A stretch of DNA of 14,518 bases from positions 1 to 14,518 of the forward strand of contig CAZVWV010000104.1 in assembly GCA_964631745.1 (NCBI GenBank). Reading direction: 5' to 3'. The notes beneath the pieces were generated by a model, which saw nothing but the letters and a program-made list of their open reading frames with translations, was not told the origin of the DNA and did not search any database. The DNA comes from CAZVWV01 sp964631745 (GTDB lineage: Bacteria; Bdellovibrionota_C; UBA2361; JBGSMV01). This document shows, piece after piece, positions 1 through 5,974 of this stretch (the first letter of the stretch is position 1; each line of letters begins with the position of its first letter). The translations under genes and the position numbers were made by a program.

Positions 1-33
1 ATCCCAGCGCGTGAAAGATCGCCAAGTCTAAGG

Positions 34-249
34 CTAGCCGTTCGTACCTGTGCTCTTTTTTGGAGAGTATTTGGGCGGTAGGGTTATAAATTCTACTCCA
101 GCGTTTTCTCGTTCTTGTTGCCTCTTAAGAATATCTTGAAACATCGCTTCAGGATCGTAATTGAAGCGTTGCGCATGCTCTTCTCGCAAAGCATGTATCT
201 TCGCTACAATAGGATCTTCCAAAGCATGATCTAGGTTTTTATTAGTCAT
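34..249 (-). CDS. Small PIN-partner protein (putative antitoxin), 71 aa
   Basis: This short charged protein opens with a helix containing DPIVAKIHALREEHAQRFNY (about residues 12-31) and ends in a basic, Pro-rich tail (TLPPKYSPKK). Small proteins of this look are commonly encoded next to PIN-domain proteins and are presumed to be the antitoxin or accessory partner; that role is inference. Its ATG overlaps the stop codon of the PIN gene fragment in a short ATGACTAA overlap. A GGAG sits about 6 bases upstream, so translational coupling is likely. The reading frame is complete. With its toxin partner truncated, it may be an orphan. No DNA-binding fold can be assigned by eye. Confidence 0.7.
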   Translation of the reverse strand: MTNKNLDHALEDPIVAKIHALREEHAQRFNYDPEAMFQDILKRQQERENAGVEFITLPPKYSPKKSTGTNG

Positions 250-484
250 CGCCAGCTCCGCTAATTTCCAGTGGGGTACAAATTAAAGGAGTCTTGTATT
301 CTGACTCTTCGCATATACCCATTATAACATGAATTACTTCAACATTCGCTATGTGTTTACAGTTCCAAGTAAGGAGATAATCAATGCCATTAACTGCCGC
401 TATAGCCATGTGAAAAGCATCATCAAATGCCTTTTTTGGCAACGCTCCTCGCTCTATAAAGCGTTTTGCTAGTTCTAGAGACAA
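242..484 (-). pseudogene. PIN-domain toxin, C-terminal fragment
   Basis: The 80 residues match the second half of a VapC-like PIN-domain RNase: a helix with GALPKKAFDDAFHMAIAAV (about residues 13-31) and then the acidic strand segment GIDYLLTWNCKHIAN (33-47), both typical of this family. Intact proteins are roughly 150 aa and start with a strand bearing the first catalytic Asp. That half is absent: the frame opens at a TGA just upstream and the only start is a TTG without a clear Shine-Dalgarno. The lost 5' end abuts the 3' end of the neighbouring nucleotidyltransferase gene (stop at 506-508), so a deletion or insertion junction lies near 485-505. The fragment should be inactive as a nuclease. 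The small partner gene overlapping its 3' end is intact. Confidence 0.7.
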
Positions 485-505
485 GTTCCAAAAAAATCAA
501 AAGCG

Positions 506-1338
506 CTATCTCTCAACCGCGTCCAGAAGATCAGTCGCTAAGATTTTACAAGAGGCTGCTATTTCTTTTGGATCAGCCAGGGAACCTATGGCACGTAAGA
601 CCATCTTAACGCCTACGGAAGACTCTGATGTAAACTGCTGCCCCAAGAGACTCAGTGCGGCTTCCGAGACATCCCGAGAACGCTTATCACCTAGAATAAG
701 TTTATAACGATCCGAGAGCGCCTTCGTGCTAATTCCACGAAGCAGTCGGAAAATATCTAAGGCGTCTTTGTCGCTTTGGCGAGAGGTTCCCTGGCGATCT
801 TGAATTTTATGTAACTTTGCTACAAGTAGCGCAGCTGGTCCTGCAACTCGAATATTAAACGTTCGTGCATCGATAGCAACCTCAAGGGAGCTGATACGCA
901 TAACTTGAGCATCGACTATAGCACCTTCTAGCCCCTTTACGATCCGCGCAGCATTTGCGCTATGACCTGGTAACTTGGCAGCTCGGCGTCCCTTGCCCGG
1001 ACTCACTGATTCTGGCACTAGTAGGTCAACGGCCACTTCGACATTCGGTTGTTGGCTAGTTCGACGTTGAGCTATCCAAACCCCAACAACGTCTTTAGTC
1101 ATTTTGCACGAATCGTGCTTTCAGGAGCATCTGCTCAAGTGGTGGAATTTCTGCAAGTAAAGCGGGATTGACGGCGAGATCGGCATCCGTGGTGTAAGGA
1201 GCGACAGCAAGGTCAGTTTCCCCTACGTGGAGGTAATATAGCCTGCGCGCCAACCAATATCACCGCATCTCTGTGCGTTCCGAGAGCTTCGAGTGCATCA
1301 AGCAATACTTCACGTGCCAAAACATAAAGTTCATCCAC
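506..1338 (-). pseudogene. AbiEii-like nucleotidyltransferase toxin with two frameshifts
   Basis: Reading from a GTG at 1338 (GAGGAGG about 6 bases upstream) gives VDELYVLAREVLLDALEALG and then LVGAQAI. The frame then shifts near 1235, where one T is extra. The second frame gives YLHVGETDLAVAPYTTDADL, which holds the expected nucleotidyltransferase GxQxI...TTDxDL region. A second shift near 1100, again one extra base, leads into the 198-residue frame starting KDVVGVWIAQRRT and continuing with the VDLLVP strand. Joined, this is about 276 codons with no other stops, the usual length for these AbiEii/MenT-like toxins, which modify tRNA or NTP targets. The GTG overlaps the last codons of the AbiEi gene, the standard operon arrangement. 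The clean sequence otherwise means recent inactivation or indel errors in the assembly. The 506-1102 segment alone would be translated only as a C-terminal fragment. Confidence 0.75.
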
Positions 1339-2380
1339 GCCATGCCTCCTCGTGATTTTTCATCCAGGTAATTAACTCTTCCGCCTCGGCAGGTCCACGG
1401 CCCGGGCTCGTGAGAAGATCTGCTGCAGCTTGACTTAAGGCAACAAAAGAAAGATCGTCATCCTTGACCACACCAGAAAATACTCCACTAGCGCTGGGCT
1501 CAATAAGGAGAACGTTAGCCCCGGCTTCCACCTCACGCAATTCTAGATCGGATATCGCGCGTTTTATATCTTCCACATAAATCATTGCAAGCCGCGGCGG
1601 TGCAATTGGGGCGACTCTTGATGCAGCGAGTGCTCCCGTTATCGCATAACGCATCTTCTTTAGCCCCTTTAGTCGCGATTGCAAAGACTTAAGACCCTGA
1701 TGCGCCAGGTAGCTGCCTTGGATTCCTCTAGACTCAAGTGGAGAATCTTCTGCCCAGCGCTTCAAAAGTTTGGGCCAATCCACCTTAACGATCCGTCCCC
1801 GACCGACTCGCTCAACAAGTGCTTCGGTGGCTAATAGTGAAAGAAGGCGGGAAGCATATCCGGGGTCAACGTCGGCAAGTTTGGCAAGCTCTCGAACGCC
1901 ATAAAGCTTCACTGAGTCAACAAGCATGCGCACCAGGCGCCCAGCCTTTGGTCCGCGAAGCGATCTGGTAGGACGCTCCTTTCGATTGGGGTTTATGTCT
2001 GCACCTTGCCTCTCTATGAACAATCCGGGTTTCGGAATTTCAAGGCGAATATTTCCTGTAAGATCAAGGAAAGCGATGGCGGCTTCTTGCAATTGCTCCC
2101 GCACAGCGGGACTCAAATAAGGCGCAATCACAAAAGGAATTCCCTCCACAGACATAGTTCGTAACTTTGTTGCGAACTCAATGACCTCTCGTGGTTCTAA
2201 ACGGCGCCTCGTTTCGACGGCTAGTAACCCAGTTTTCCTGTCGGGTGCAGTTACTCTAATATAGGCGGTAATATCATTACTGTTTGGTCCAGTTGCTAGG
2301 TCCGCACGCCATTTAGACGGGAGGCGCTCCCCGAGTTCGTAAAGACCATCCCGTAGTAATTTGTTGTCTATAAACATCAT
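1331..2380 (-). CDS. Type IV TA AbiEi-like antitoxin / transcriptional regulator
   Basis: The N-terminal alpha/beta region has the VETRRRLEPREV strand-helix and FLDLTGNIRL (about residues 104-113). It is followed by a winged helix-turn-helix at roughly 147-197 (GRLVRMLVDS, YGVRELAKLADVDPGYASRLL). A long C-terminal domain follows. This layout matches AbiEi-family antitoxins, which neutralise the AbiEii nucleotidyltransferase and repress their own promoter. The frame can be extended to an ATG at 2419, but that start lies upstream of the predicted -10 box and inside the operator. I therefore prefer the ATG at 2380 (or 2377), giving about 349 aa; only a weak GAG precedes it. The stop overlaps the toxin GTG. 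The gene appears intact although its toxin is frameshifted, as expected when the toxin is lost first. Confidence 0.8.
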   Translation of the reverse strand: MMFIDNKLLRDGLYELGERLPSKWRADLATGPNSNDITAYIRVTAPDRKTGLLAVETRRRLEPREVIEFATKLRTMSVEGIPFVIAPYLSPAVREQLQEAAIAFLDLTGNIRLEIPKPGLFIERQGADINPNRKERPTRSLRGPKAGRLVRMLVDSVKLYGVRELAKLADVDPGYASRLLSLLATEALVERVGRGRIVKVDWPKLLKRWAEDSPLESRGIQGSYLAHQGLKSLQSRLKGLKKMRYAITGALAASRVAPIAPPRLAMIYVEDIKRAISDLELREVEAGANVLLIEPSASGVFSGVVKDDDLSFVALSQAAADLLTSPGRGPAEAEELITWMKNHEEAWRG

Positions 2381-2418
2381 GTTGCTCGTTATGAACAACA
2401 GCATACTATTAGACAACA
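2362..2418. promoter_or_regulatory. Two concentric inverted repeats, likely AbiEi operator
   Basis: An outer perfect 9-bp pair, TGTTGTCTA (2362-2370) and TAGACAACA (2410-2418), and an inner 7-of-8 pair, TGTTGCTC (2380-2387) and GAACAACA (2393-2400), share one centre at 2390. All four half-sites begin TGTTG when read toward the centre. They cover the spacer, the -10 box and the start codons of the AbiEi gene. AbiEi proteins are known to bind inverted repeats in their own promoter with two domains, so this is a good candidate autorepression operator. Confidence 0.6.
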
Positions 2419-2429
2419 TCGTGTGTCAA
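2400..2429 (-). promoter_or_regulatory. Predicted sigma70-type promoter of the AbiE operon
   Basis: On the minus strand a perfect TTGACA (2429-2424) is followed, after 18 bases, by TATGCT (2405-2400). Initiation would then fall near 2393, between the operator arms and upstream of the ATG at 2380, leaving a leader of only about 13 bases. The box spacing is acceptable, the -10 is a weak match, and it lies inside the inverted-repeat array. Confidence 0.5.
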
Positions 2430-2585
2430 GCTACTTTCAATCCACCAGACGCGGCCTTCTTTCTCGATATTGCTCTGTCCTCCAAGTCCCCTGCTCCATT
2501 CCCGCTGCCGGTCAACTCTTCAGAACTAGTACCAATCTCGTACCGGCCGGCGGCCAATAAATATTTTGTGACAAGCACTCCTTTT

Positions 2586-2648
2586 AGGAAACTTTTTCTC
2601 AAAATGCGCGATTAATTAAATAAGAGACATTTTTAACAAGGAGTCACT
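2586..2648 (+). promoter_or_regulatory. Conserved leader of Cys-rich gene, copy A
   Basis: The 63 bases up to the start codon are closely similar to those before the paralog at 4211. Both begin AGGAAACTTTTTC, share a GCGATTA block, and then CATTTT(T)AA and a strong AAGGAG. The AT-rich middle could contain a -10. Conservation of a non-coding leader in two copies points to shared regulation or a recent duplication that included the promoter. Confidence 0.55.
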
Positions 2649-3104
2649 ATGGTTAATGGCATTTCATCTATCTCTGCAAACCCTTACCTGACATTACTCT
2701 TGGCCCCTGAGGAACCAAGCTGCAAACAAACCGCCCCCACCAAAACCCCTGATCCTTGGGCTGGAAAGCCAATCTGTAAGGGCCTGAGCGATCCAAATCC
2801 AAACTGCTGCTGTGATGGTTACTCCATTGAAGCAGTTCTTGACGAAGCCTACGAAGCGAACCTCGGTAATAATCCTGAGGTTAAGCGCCTGGTAGAATAC
2901 CCATGCCTTACCTGCTCTGAGCTTGATTCAATTGCCGATAAACTCTCCGCTTTAGTGCCGGAGAAAACAGACGCGGAGCTTCAAGCAGAACGCTCAAAAG
3001 ATCTACAAGAAATCGCAGATTTTGCTACCGCTCGTGAACAGGCAGACGAAGAGGGTAGGCCGTGGGGTCAAAACGCGGGCGTTTCCCCTTTCCATCCCAA
3101 ATAA
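2649..3104 (+). CDS. Cys-rich acidic protein of unknown function, paralog A
   Basis: The protein is 151 aa with AAGGAG five bases before the ATG. I do not recognise the family. The N-terminal 40 residues are low in charge and Pro/Thr-rich. The core (about 41-94) reads PICKGLS..., NCCCDGYSIEAVLDEAYEA, VEYPCLTCSELD, so it has six Cys in one CCC and two CxxC-like positions. An acidic Glu/Lys/Ala-rich tail follows. The core is shared with the frameshifted gene at 4211-4584, which argues that it is a real gene. No signal peptide or membrane segment is evident. The last 27 codons overlap the opposite-strand thermonuclease, and the tail after residue 125 has no support from the paralog. Metal or disulfide binding by the Cys cluster is only a guess. 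Confidence 0.7.
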   Translation: MVNGISSISANPYLTLLLAPEEPSCKQTAPTKTPDPWAGKPICKGLSDPNPNCCCDGYSIEAVLDEAYEANLGNNPEVKRLVEYPCLTCSELDSIADKLSALVPEKTDAELQAERSKDLQEIADFATAREQADEEGRPWGQNAGVSPFHPK

Positions 3105-3432
3105 GGCCATATCCAAGCGAAATCAGATGACCTGAAAGGCTTTGACCGTCAGACCAGGCGATCTCGGCGAGCCACCGCCCGAATTTTTCGGTCTTCTCGC
3201 TTTTTATGCGACACTCTGATCCGACAGGAAGCATTTCTTCGAGTTTTTGTTTTGCAACAAGTCCCATTTCCCGCTCTTCACCCCTAATCTCAGGCGCAGA
3301 ATAATTTAGCAGGCGAAAGCGCTGCTTGGAATAAGTATGAAACCCCAGATCAACCGTGGCGTCGAAAGTGTCGCCATCGAGAATTCGCGTTATGTTGGCT
3401 TGATATTCGAACATGATTGAAGAATCCCACAT
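3025..3432 (-). CDS. Thermonuclease / staphylococcal-nuclease-like protein (SNase domain)
   Basis: A single SNase OB-fold fills the 135 residues: ITRILDGDTFDATVDLG (D19 and D21), QRFRLLNYSAPEIRG (R40 and E48, matching Arg35 and Glu43 of S. aureus nuclease) and KFGRWLAEI (R86, matching Arg87). The Ca ligand usually Asp or Asn in the L-x-D-TPE motif is Ser45 here, which may weaken metal binding. The tail WDGKGKRPRFDPTAYPL is typical of phage-like and short bacterial members. The family cleaves single- and double-stranded nucleic acid. No signal peptide is visible, so action may be cytoplasmic. The start could be Met1 or Met7; neither has a strong Shine-Dalgarno, although a GGGA precedes Met7. 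Its 3' end overlaps the Cys-rich gene on the other strand. Confidence 0.85.
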   Translation of the reverse strand: MWDSSIMFEYQANITRILDGDTFDATVDLGFHTYSKQRFRLLNYSAPEIRGEEREMGLVAKQKLEEMLPVGSECRIKSEKTEKFGRWLAEIAWSDGQSLSGHLISLGYGLIWDGKGKRPRFDPTAYPLRLPVHER

Positions 3433-3480
3433 TATCTAATGATGCGTATAGTAGGCGCCCCCAAGGCACATTGCTTGTAG

Positions 3481-3621
3481 TTTGAAACACGCTTCCCCGG
3501 CGAAGTGTGGCTCCTGGCTGACGTTAGCCTGGCCGCAGGTCCACCCCATGAATTACGCCCATTTCGACCGGCGCCGACACCTCCTAACGATAATTTTAGA
3601 TCGCATTTCATTCCACTTTAA
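3481..3621 (+). pseudogene. Possible MazF/PemK-like N-terminal remnant
   Basis: In the frame starting at 3481, translation gives RFPGEVWLLADVSLAAG and then degenerate Pro-rich sequence to a TAA near 3620. MazF/PemK-like toxins often begin with PGEVWLADLGLAAK, so about 17 residues look related, with an inserted Leu. No start codon, ribosome site or C-terminal half was found. The match is short and could be chance. Confidence 0.25.
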
Positions 3622-4150
3622 TTCTGCAAATGAGCTATATTGCCGCTGCTGTGCGGGCGTCCAAAGTGGTCACTGTGCATCGAAGACAAGGCAGGAAGCG
3701 TTGCGTAATTGTGCACAATTTTCCCGTCCCGGCGAGCGAATAGGAGCGCGGCAACGGTGTTGTAATCGAAGAGAAGTGAAGGTACGAGCGGGGCAGAGAC
3801 CCCTTCCAAGCGCGGCTCTTCATGTCGCGAGCGCCGGGGGCATTTTTGGTTTCTACCTCATTATGTGGTCCCAATAAATCTTCGATTAAGAGCTCATGGT
3901 GCTTCATCTAAAAAGTGGTTCGATGCAAATGATTTATTGGCTAGGGTAACAAAAACAGGCGTCTACATCATCAGTTTTTGACCCGCGGCCCAAGAAAGTC
4001 CTAAGAGCTTTGCTGCGTGTGCCTCCAAGGGACGGATACGTGATTTCAATGGGTTGCGGCTCGACCGATGATTGCAAAGCTCGATTTCCGTCTGCCGATT
4101 TCAACAATCGAATATACTTCTTGCTTTTTCCCCCTAATCTTTCACATTGG
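3622..4150. other. Non-coding stretch without an assignable gene
   Basis: Open frames occur on both strands but their translations have no recognisable domain, no ribosome sites and Arg/Cys/Ser-rich shadow-like composition. A minus-strand frame without a start (about 4155-3940, including KKYIRLLKSADGNRALQ) is open for around 70 codons but was not recognised. A 9-bp inverted repeat GAGCTTTGC / GCAAAGCTC (4005-4013 and 4074-4082) is present and may be chance. Confidence 0.4.
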
Positions 4151-4210
4151 AGGAAACTTTTTCAGGGATTTAGCGATTAGTAGATAGGAGCATTTTAATA
4201 AGGAGGGTCT
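4151..4210 (+). promoter_or_regulatory. Conserved leader of Cys-rich gene, copy B
   Basis: This is the counterpart of the leader at 2586-2648, with a shared AGGAAACTTTTTC start, GCGATTA block, CATTTTAATAAGGAGG ribosome site and nearly the same length to the ATG. Identity is roughly 70 percent by eye. Confidence 0.55.
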
Positions 4211-4584
4211 ATGTCATATTCAGTTTCCCCCACGACTACATTTGCAAACATAAATTGGGATAGCTTCGAGAACCGTCCCTCAATTGATCCGTCCATGCCG
4301 TTCTGCACAAAAAAAATTGGTACAAAGATGTTAAGTGCTGCATGAGTGGTTATTCTATCGAATATGTTCTGGATCTGGCATGGGATCATGGAAATATTGA
4401 TACGCCGGAAGCGAAATTCATGGACGAATTTCCCTGCATAAATGGCATCGAAATTGAATATTTTACTGATGAAGTAACGCGCAAAAAATCAGATTTTGAG
4501 CGTATCTCGCAGACTGTTTTTCAACTTCTTAGAAAAGTCATTCCCGAGCCACTGCTGAACTGTGTAGCCTCAGCTAAGCGTTAA
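4211..4584 (+). pseudogene. Cys-rich protein paralog B with -1 frameshift at an A8 run
   Basis: Translation from the ATG at 4211, with AAGGAGG upstream, gives MSYSVSPTTTFANINWDSFE... and then MPFCTKK, ending 42 codons later in TGA. Shifting -1 at the run of eight A (about 4309-4316) continues as NWYKDVKCCMSGYSIEYVLD and on to the TAA at 4582-4584. The joined product of about 124 aa aligns with paralog A over PxCxxx...CCxxGYSIExVLDxAW/Y and EFPC. The second half alone (from 4342) has an ATG but no ribosome site. Either an indel in the homopolymer has broken the gene, or the A AAA AAA run allows programmed -1 slippage, or the base count is wrong. The second CxxC of paralog A is lost here (PCING). 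Confidence 0.65.
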
Positions 4585-5248
4585 CATCACTGCACGGACG
4601 TAGAAAAAAGGCAATTTCGGATCGCTTGCATAACACGCCGAGATGTTTTCGTAAAAATTCCGATGCCATGATTACTTGCACCAATTTCTTCTGGATTTTT
4701 CTTCTCCGTAGTAAGAATAAGCTAGTTTTTGCCGGAGGAGTTCATCCGCAACGGTTAAGGGAGTCGAGCTCTCTTCTAATTTCTGTTTCTGAAGCCCCCG
4801 TAAGCCTCTTAAGCTCAACGACCCTGTAGCGAGGGGTGAGAATGCCCTTCCGTCTCCCGCGTGGCTTGGAGCGTGCCGCAGCTTCTCTAATGGCAATCAG
4901 AGAAAAGCATCCAAGATAGATTCTAAAAGCTCTAAAAGTTATGAGTTTAGACTTAAGAGCAAAGAGTGCGTTACTTAGTGTTAGCGCCGGCGAGAAAGCG
5001 CGGATATTTTCCGGCGCCAGCCTATCCTAAGACCACCGAAGAGAATCGAGCTACCCCGCCATACCCCGCGAAATAAATTCAAATAGTACCCCGCCCCCAC
5101 TTTTTTTCAGAGGCGAGATCCCGCTGCGTCTAGGCCTAGCGTGGTGTTTTTGAGTAGGTGGTTGGAGTTGAGGTAAAAAGAGAACGGAAAGCGCGCGACT
5201 CATTTCTACTTTAGCGAGGAAAAATGAGCTGCGGCGGTAGATCGTCAA
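4574..5248 (-). pseudogene. Disrupted helix-turn-helix protein gene with in-frame stops
   Basis: One minus-strand frame stays coding-like from a TTG at 5248 to a TAG at 4576-4574, broken only by TAG (5053-5051), TAG (5029-5027) and TGA (4744-4742). The best part (5026-4745, 94 residues, no ATG/GTG/TTG start) includes FRAFRIYLGCFSLIAIREAA and RYRVVELKRLTGASETEIRR followed by ELDSLNRCG, which reads as a helix followed by a helix-turn-helix. After the TGA the same frame gives RRRKIQKKLVQVIMASEFLR and more. This order resembles large HTH proteins of mobile or plasmid-like elements, from memory only. The 5' end is cut by the MITE-like element starting at 5253. The 5' third (5248-5051) is the least convincing. 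The 3' end overlaps the tail of the Cys-rich paralog. Confidence 0.4.
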
Positions 5249-5310
5249 AATACACTAGTGTCCAATAGAATTCGATTTTGAGTAATTGCTCATAAACTCA
5301 GGGTAGTTTT

Positions 5311-5392
5311 CCCCTCCGTGTAACGCCGTGATCTCAGTGGTAAAAAATTCTTAATATTTTCACCACTGAGATCACGGAGATACGCGGAGGGG
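5311..5392. repeat. CTCCGTG-type palindromic repeat, copy 1
   Basis: Two 31-base arms (5311-5341 and 5362-5392) are inverted with 3 mismatches around a 20-base AT-rich loop. The arms begin CCCCTCCG and end CTCAGTGGT at the loop. Palindromes built of ACGGAG/CTCCGT units are widespread intergenic repeats in environmental bacteria. A second, diverged example is at 8278-8359. Confidence 0.8.
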
Positions 5393-5527
5393 GCCAATTC
5401 CCACCCGGCGTTACCCGGGGTTAATGAGTAGTTTCGATTTTGATTTGTAAGGGTCTAAAATCTTTGGAAATTTCTTTATAAAAACACCAAAAATAATTTC
5501 AAATCGAAAATCGCTCATTTGTAATAA

Positions 5528-5549
5528 AAAGCCCAATTTATAAGGCTTT
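5528..5549 (-). terminator. Possible minus-strand intrinsic terminator inside the MITE-like element
   Basis: AAAGCC and GGCTTT form a 6-bp stem with a 10-base loop. On the minus strand the stem is followed by TTTTTATT. The stem is short and AT-flanked, so this is weak. Confidence 0.25.
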
Positions 5550-5601
5550 CATGACAAATTTTAAAAACTTATTGGACACCAGTGATGATTTACGCAAATA
5601 T

Positions 5602-5642
5602 CATAGTGGGCTATTGACCCACTATGTCTATGATGCTATTTT
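5602..5642 (+). promoter_or_regulatory. Promoter with operator-like palindrome for the lipoprotein/DUF6502 cluster
   Basis: A perfect 9-bp inverted repeat, CATAGTGGG (5602-5610) and CCCACTATG (5618-5626), has a 7-base spacer. It overlaps a TTGACC -35 (5614-5619) that is 17 bases from TATTTT (5637-5642). Transcription would start near 5649, about 30 bases before the first gene. The palindrome is not followed by a T-run, so an operator fits better than a terminator. Confidence 0.45.
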
Positions 5643-5678
5643 ATTCGAATAACCTAACTTTTAACAGACGGAGGTCAC

Positions 5679-5969
5679 TTGAATAAGAAAACAGCTAAAA
5701 TCTTTATTATCCTAACCGCACTTTTGCTTTCGGCGTGTTCTGGTATGCGGCAATCTGGAGATAGTTTTACTTTGCATGCGGAATCTCTGAATTTGATCGG
5801 ATTTCGAATTCCGGGCGATGACCATCAGCGCGCACAGCAGGCTTTGCCAAAAGGCGCCGAAGTACATACGGTGATCTCTTCTCCGTCGGATTGGACCTCC
5901 GTGCTTGGGGTAATTAACAGAATCATCGGGGTTTCAATTACTGAAATTAGCGGTGAAATTAAGAAGTAG
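5679..5969 (+). CDS. Small conserved lipoprotein of unknown function
   Basis: The 96-aa protein begins with a basic MNKKTAK, a hydrophobic stretch and the lipobox LLLSAC (C20), so the mature form is a lipid-anchored envelope protein of about 77 aa. The mature part includes LIGFRIPGDDHQRAQQALP (39-57) and SSPSDWTSVLGVINRIIGVS (67-86), which I recall as conserved in a family of small proteobacterial hypotheticals with no assigned function. The start is a TTG preceded closely by GGAGGT; no nearby ATG makes a signal peptide. It is the first gene after the palindrome-overlapped promoter and sits 5 bases before the DUF6502 gene, so the two should be co-transcribed. Confidence 0.8.
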   Translation: MNKKTAKIFIILTALLLSACSGMRQSGDSFTLHAESLNLIGFRIPGDDHQRAQQALPKGAEVHTVISSPSDWTSVLGVINRIIGVSITEISGEIKK

Positions 5970-5974
5970 CTGAG

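Larger units (their letters stand above)
5253..5584. mobile_element. MITE-like element with 15-bp terminal inverted repeats
   Basis: CACTAGTGTCCAATA (5253-5267) and TATTGGACACCAGTG (5570-5584) are inverted copies with 14 of 15 matches. The 332-bp interior has no gene. It holds subterminal inverted copies of a TTCGATTTT/CAAATCGAAAATC motif (about 5435-5458 and 5500-5519) and the 31-bp palindrome listed separately. GTGTCC-type ends recall IS4-like insertion sequences from memory, but no transposase is in the window and no target-site duplication is obvious. Confidence 0.5.

Noticed and set aside
2361..2615. Plus-strand open frame of 84 codons across the AbiEi promoter
   Set aside because: It lies over the operator on the opposite strand, has no ribosome site and no recognisable protein features.
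3482..3877. Plus-strand 131-codon open frame after the thermonuclease
   Set aside because: The translation is Arg/Cys-rich shadow-like sequence with no domain and no Shine-Dalgarno, and two overlapping minus frames are equally open.
4005..4082. 9-bp inverted repeat as a small RNA gene
   Set aside because: A single 9-bp pair with a 60-base loop is expected by chance at this length, and no promoter or terminator was evident.
5311..5392. CRISPR repeat-spacer array
   Set aside because: The structure is a single long palindrome, not regularly spaced direct repeats, and there are no cas genes.
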